NCBI GenBank assembly: GCA_022446885.1
Contig: JAKVBU010000020.1
Span: forward strand, 17,221 to 60,648
Source: Phycisphaerales bacterium
GTDB lineage: Bacteria; Planctomycetota; Phycisphaerae; Phycisphaerales; SM1A02
Direction: 5' to 3'
Length of the DNA: 43,428 bases
Shown here: positions 43,347 through 43,428 of the stretch, piece after piece
How the letters are laid out: each line of letters begins with the position of its first letter
Position numbering within the stretch: the stretch's first letter is position 1
Made by a program: the position numbers and the translations under genes
Notes under the pieces: generated by a model
What the model saw: the letters and a program-made list of their open reading frames with translations, nothing else
What the model was told of the DNA's origin: nothing
Databases searched by the model: none

Positions 43347-43428
43347 CAATACTGGACACCCACCAAGTCCCGGCCTGGCCGCCCCCAATACTGGACACCC
43401 ACCAAATCTTGGCCCTGCCGCCCTCAAT
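43347..43428. repeat. 39-bp tandem repeat running off the window
   Basis: CAATACTGGACACCCACCAA begins at 43347 and again at 43386, and CAAT starts once more at 43425, an exact 39-bp period. The two full units differ at a few bases in the second half. Because 39 is divisible by three, the unit could encode a 13-residue repeat (QYWTPTKSRPGRP-like) in one forward frame. The extent is unknown beyond the end. Confidence 0.75.

Noticed and set aside
43347-43428. Insertion-sequence end or CRISPR
   Set aside because: A head-to-tail 39-bp period with no inverted repeats, spacers or transposase.

Overview
The window is high-GC DNA with dense, short-spaced genes. It most likely comes from a planctomycete-type bacterium of the Phycisphaerae. 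The taxonomic call is an inference. It rests on three secreted proteins that end in Asp-rich dockerin-like repeats closing with a GSC motif, a large PknB-type kinase with a TPR-like tail, and a multi-copy YHS-like cysteine protein. No rRNA or other phylogenetic marker is present to settle it.

The left half (about 1-25.2 kb) is built around aerobic phenylacetyl-CoA catabolism. A hotdog thioesterase-like protein, paaF, paaG and paaH form a forward operon (149-3380). A reverse block follows: a secreted dockerin-like protein, a YHS-repeat protein and a Ser/Thr kinase. Divergent from the kinase are the thiolase (paaJ-type) and the epoxidase genes paaA, a paaB with two domains, paaC and paaD. Two paralogous FG-GAP/dockerin-like secreted proteins separate these from a 2-oxoacid dehydrogenase set (E1alpha, E1beta, E2, a TlpA-like thioredoxin, and a short divergent E3-like flavoprotein). 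Convergent to these are paaY and a paaN-type aldehyde dehydrogenase. No paaK ligase, paaE reductase or paaZ hydratase domain is visible. I therefore suggest, as inference, that the oxoacid dehydrogenase may make phenylacetyl-CoA from phenylpyruvate. An amino-acid permease fused to EIIA-like and TrkA-C-like domains lies next to paaN.

The middle (27.4-31.7 kb) holds an HdeD-type membrane protein, an HD-GYP-like hydrolase, a tiny membrane protein, tRNA-Arg(CCT), a nitrilase-family enzyme and a membrane-anchored Gly-rich repeat protein. The glycerol operon glpK-glpD follows on the reverse strand. A roughly 700-bp gap upstream of glpK contains a forward-oriented intrinsic terminator, preceded by a foldable segment that looks like an unannotated structured RNA.

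The right part (35.4-43.4 kb) has an FkbM methyltransferase, then a reverse-strand run: a COQ4-like protein with an extra N-terminal domain, a YchF-type GTPase, an MFS transporter, an MBL-fold/double-rhodanese protein and a PqqB-like MBL protein. A 1-kb gene-poor stretch holds a 16-bp tandem repeat. The window ends inside a 39-bp tandem repeat. Several genes start 6 or 9 nt after a -10-like hexamer with no Shine-Dalgarno sequence, which suggests leaderless transcripts.
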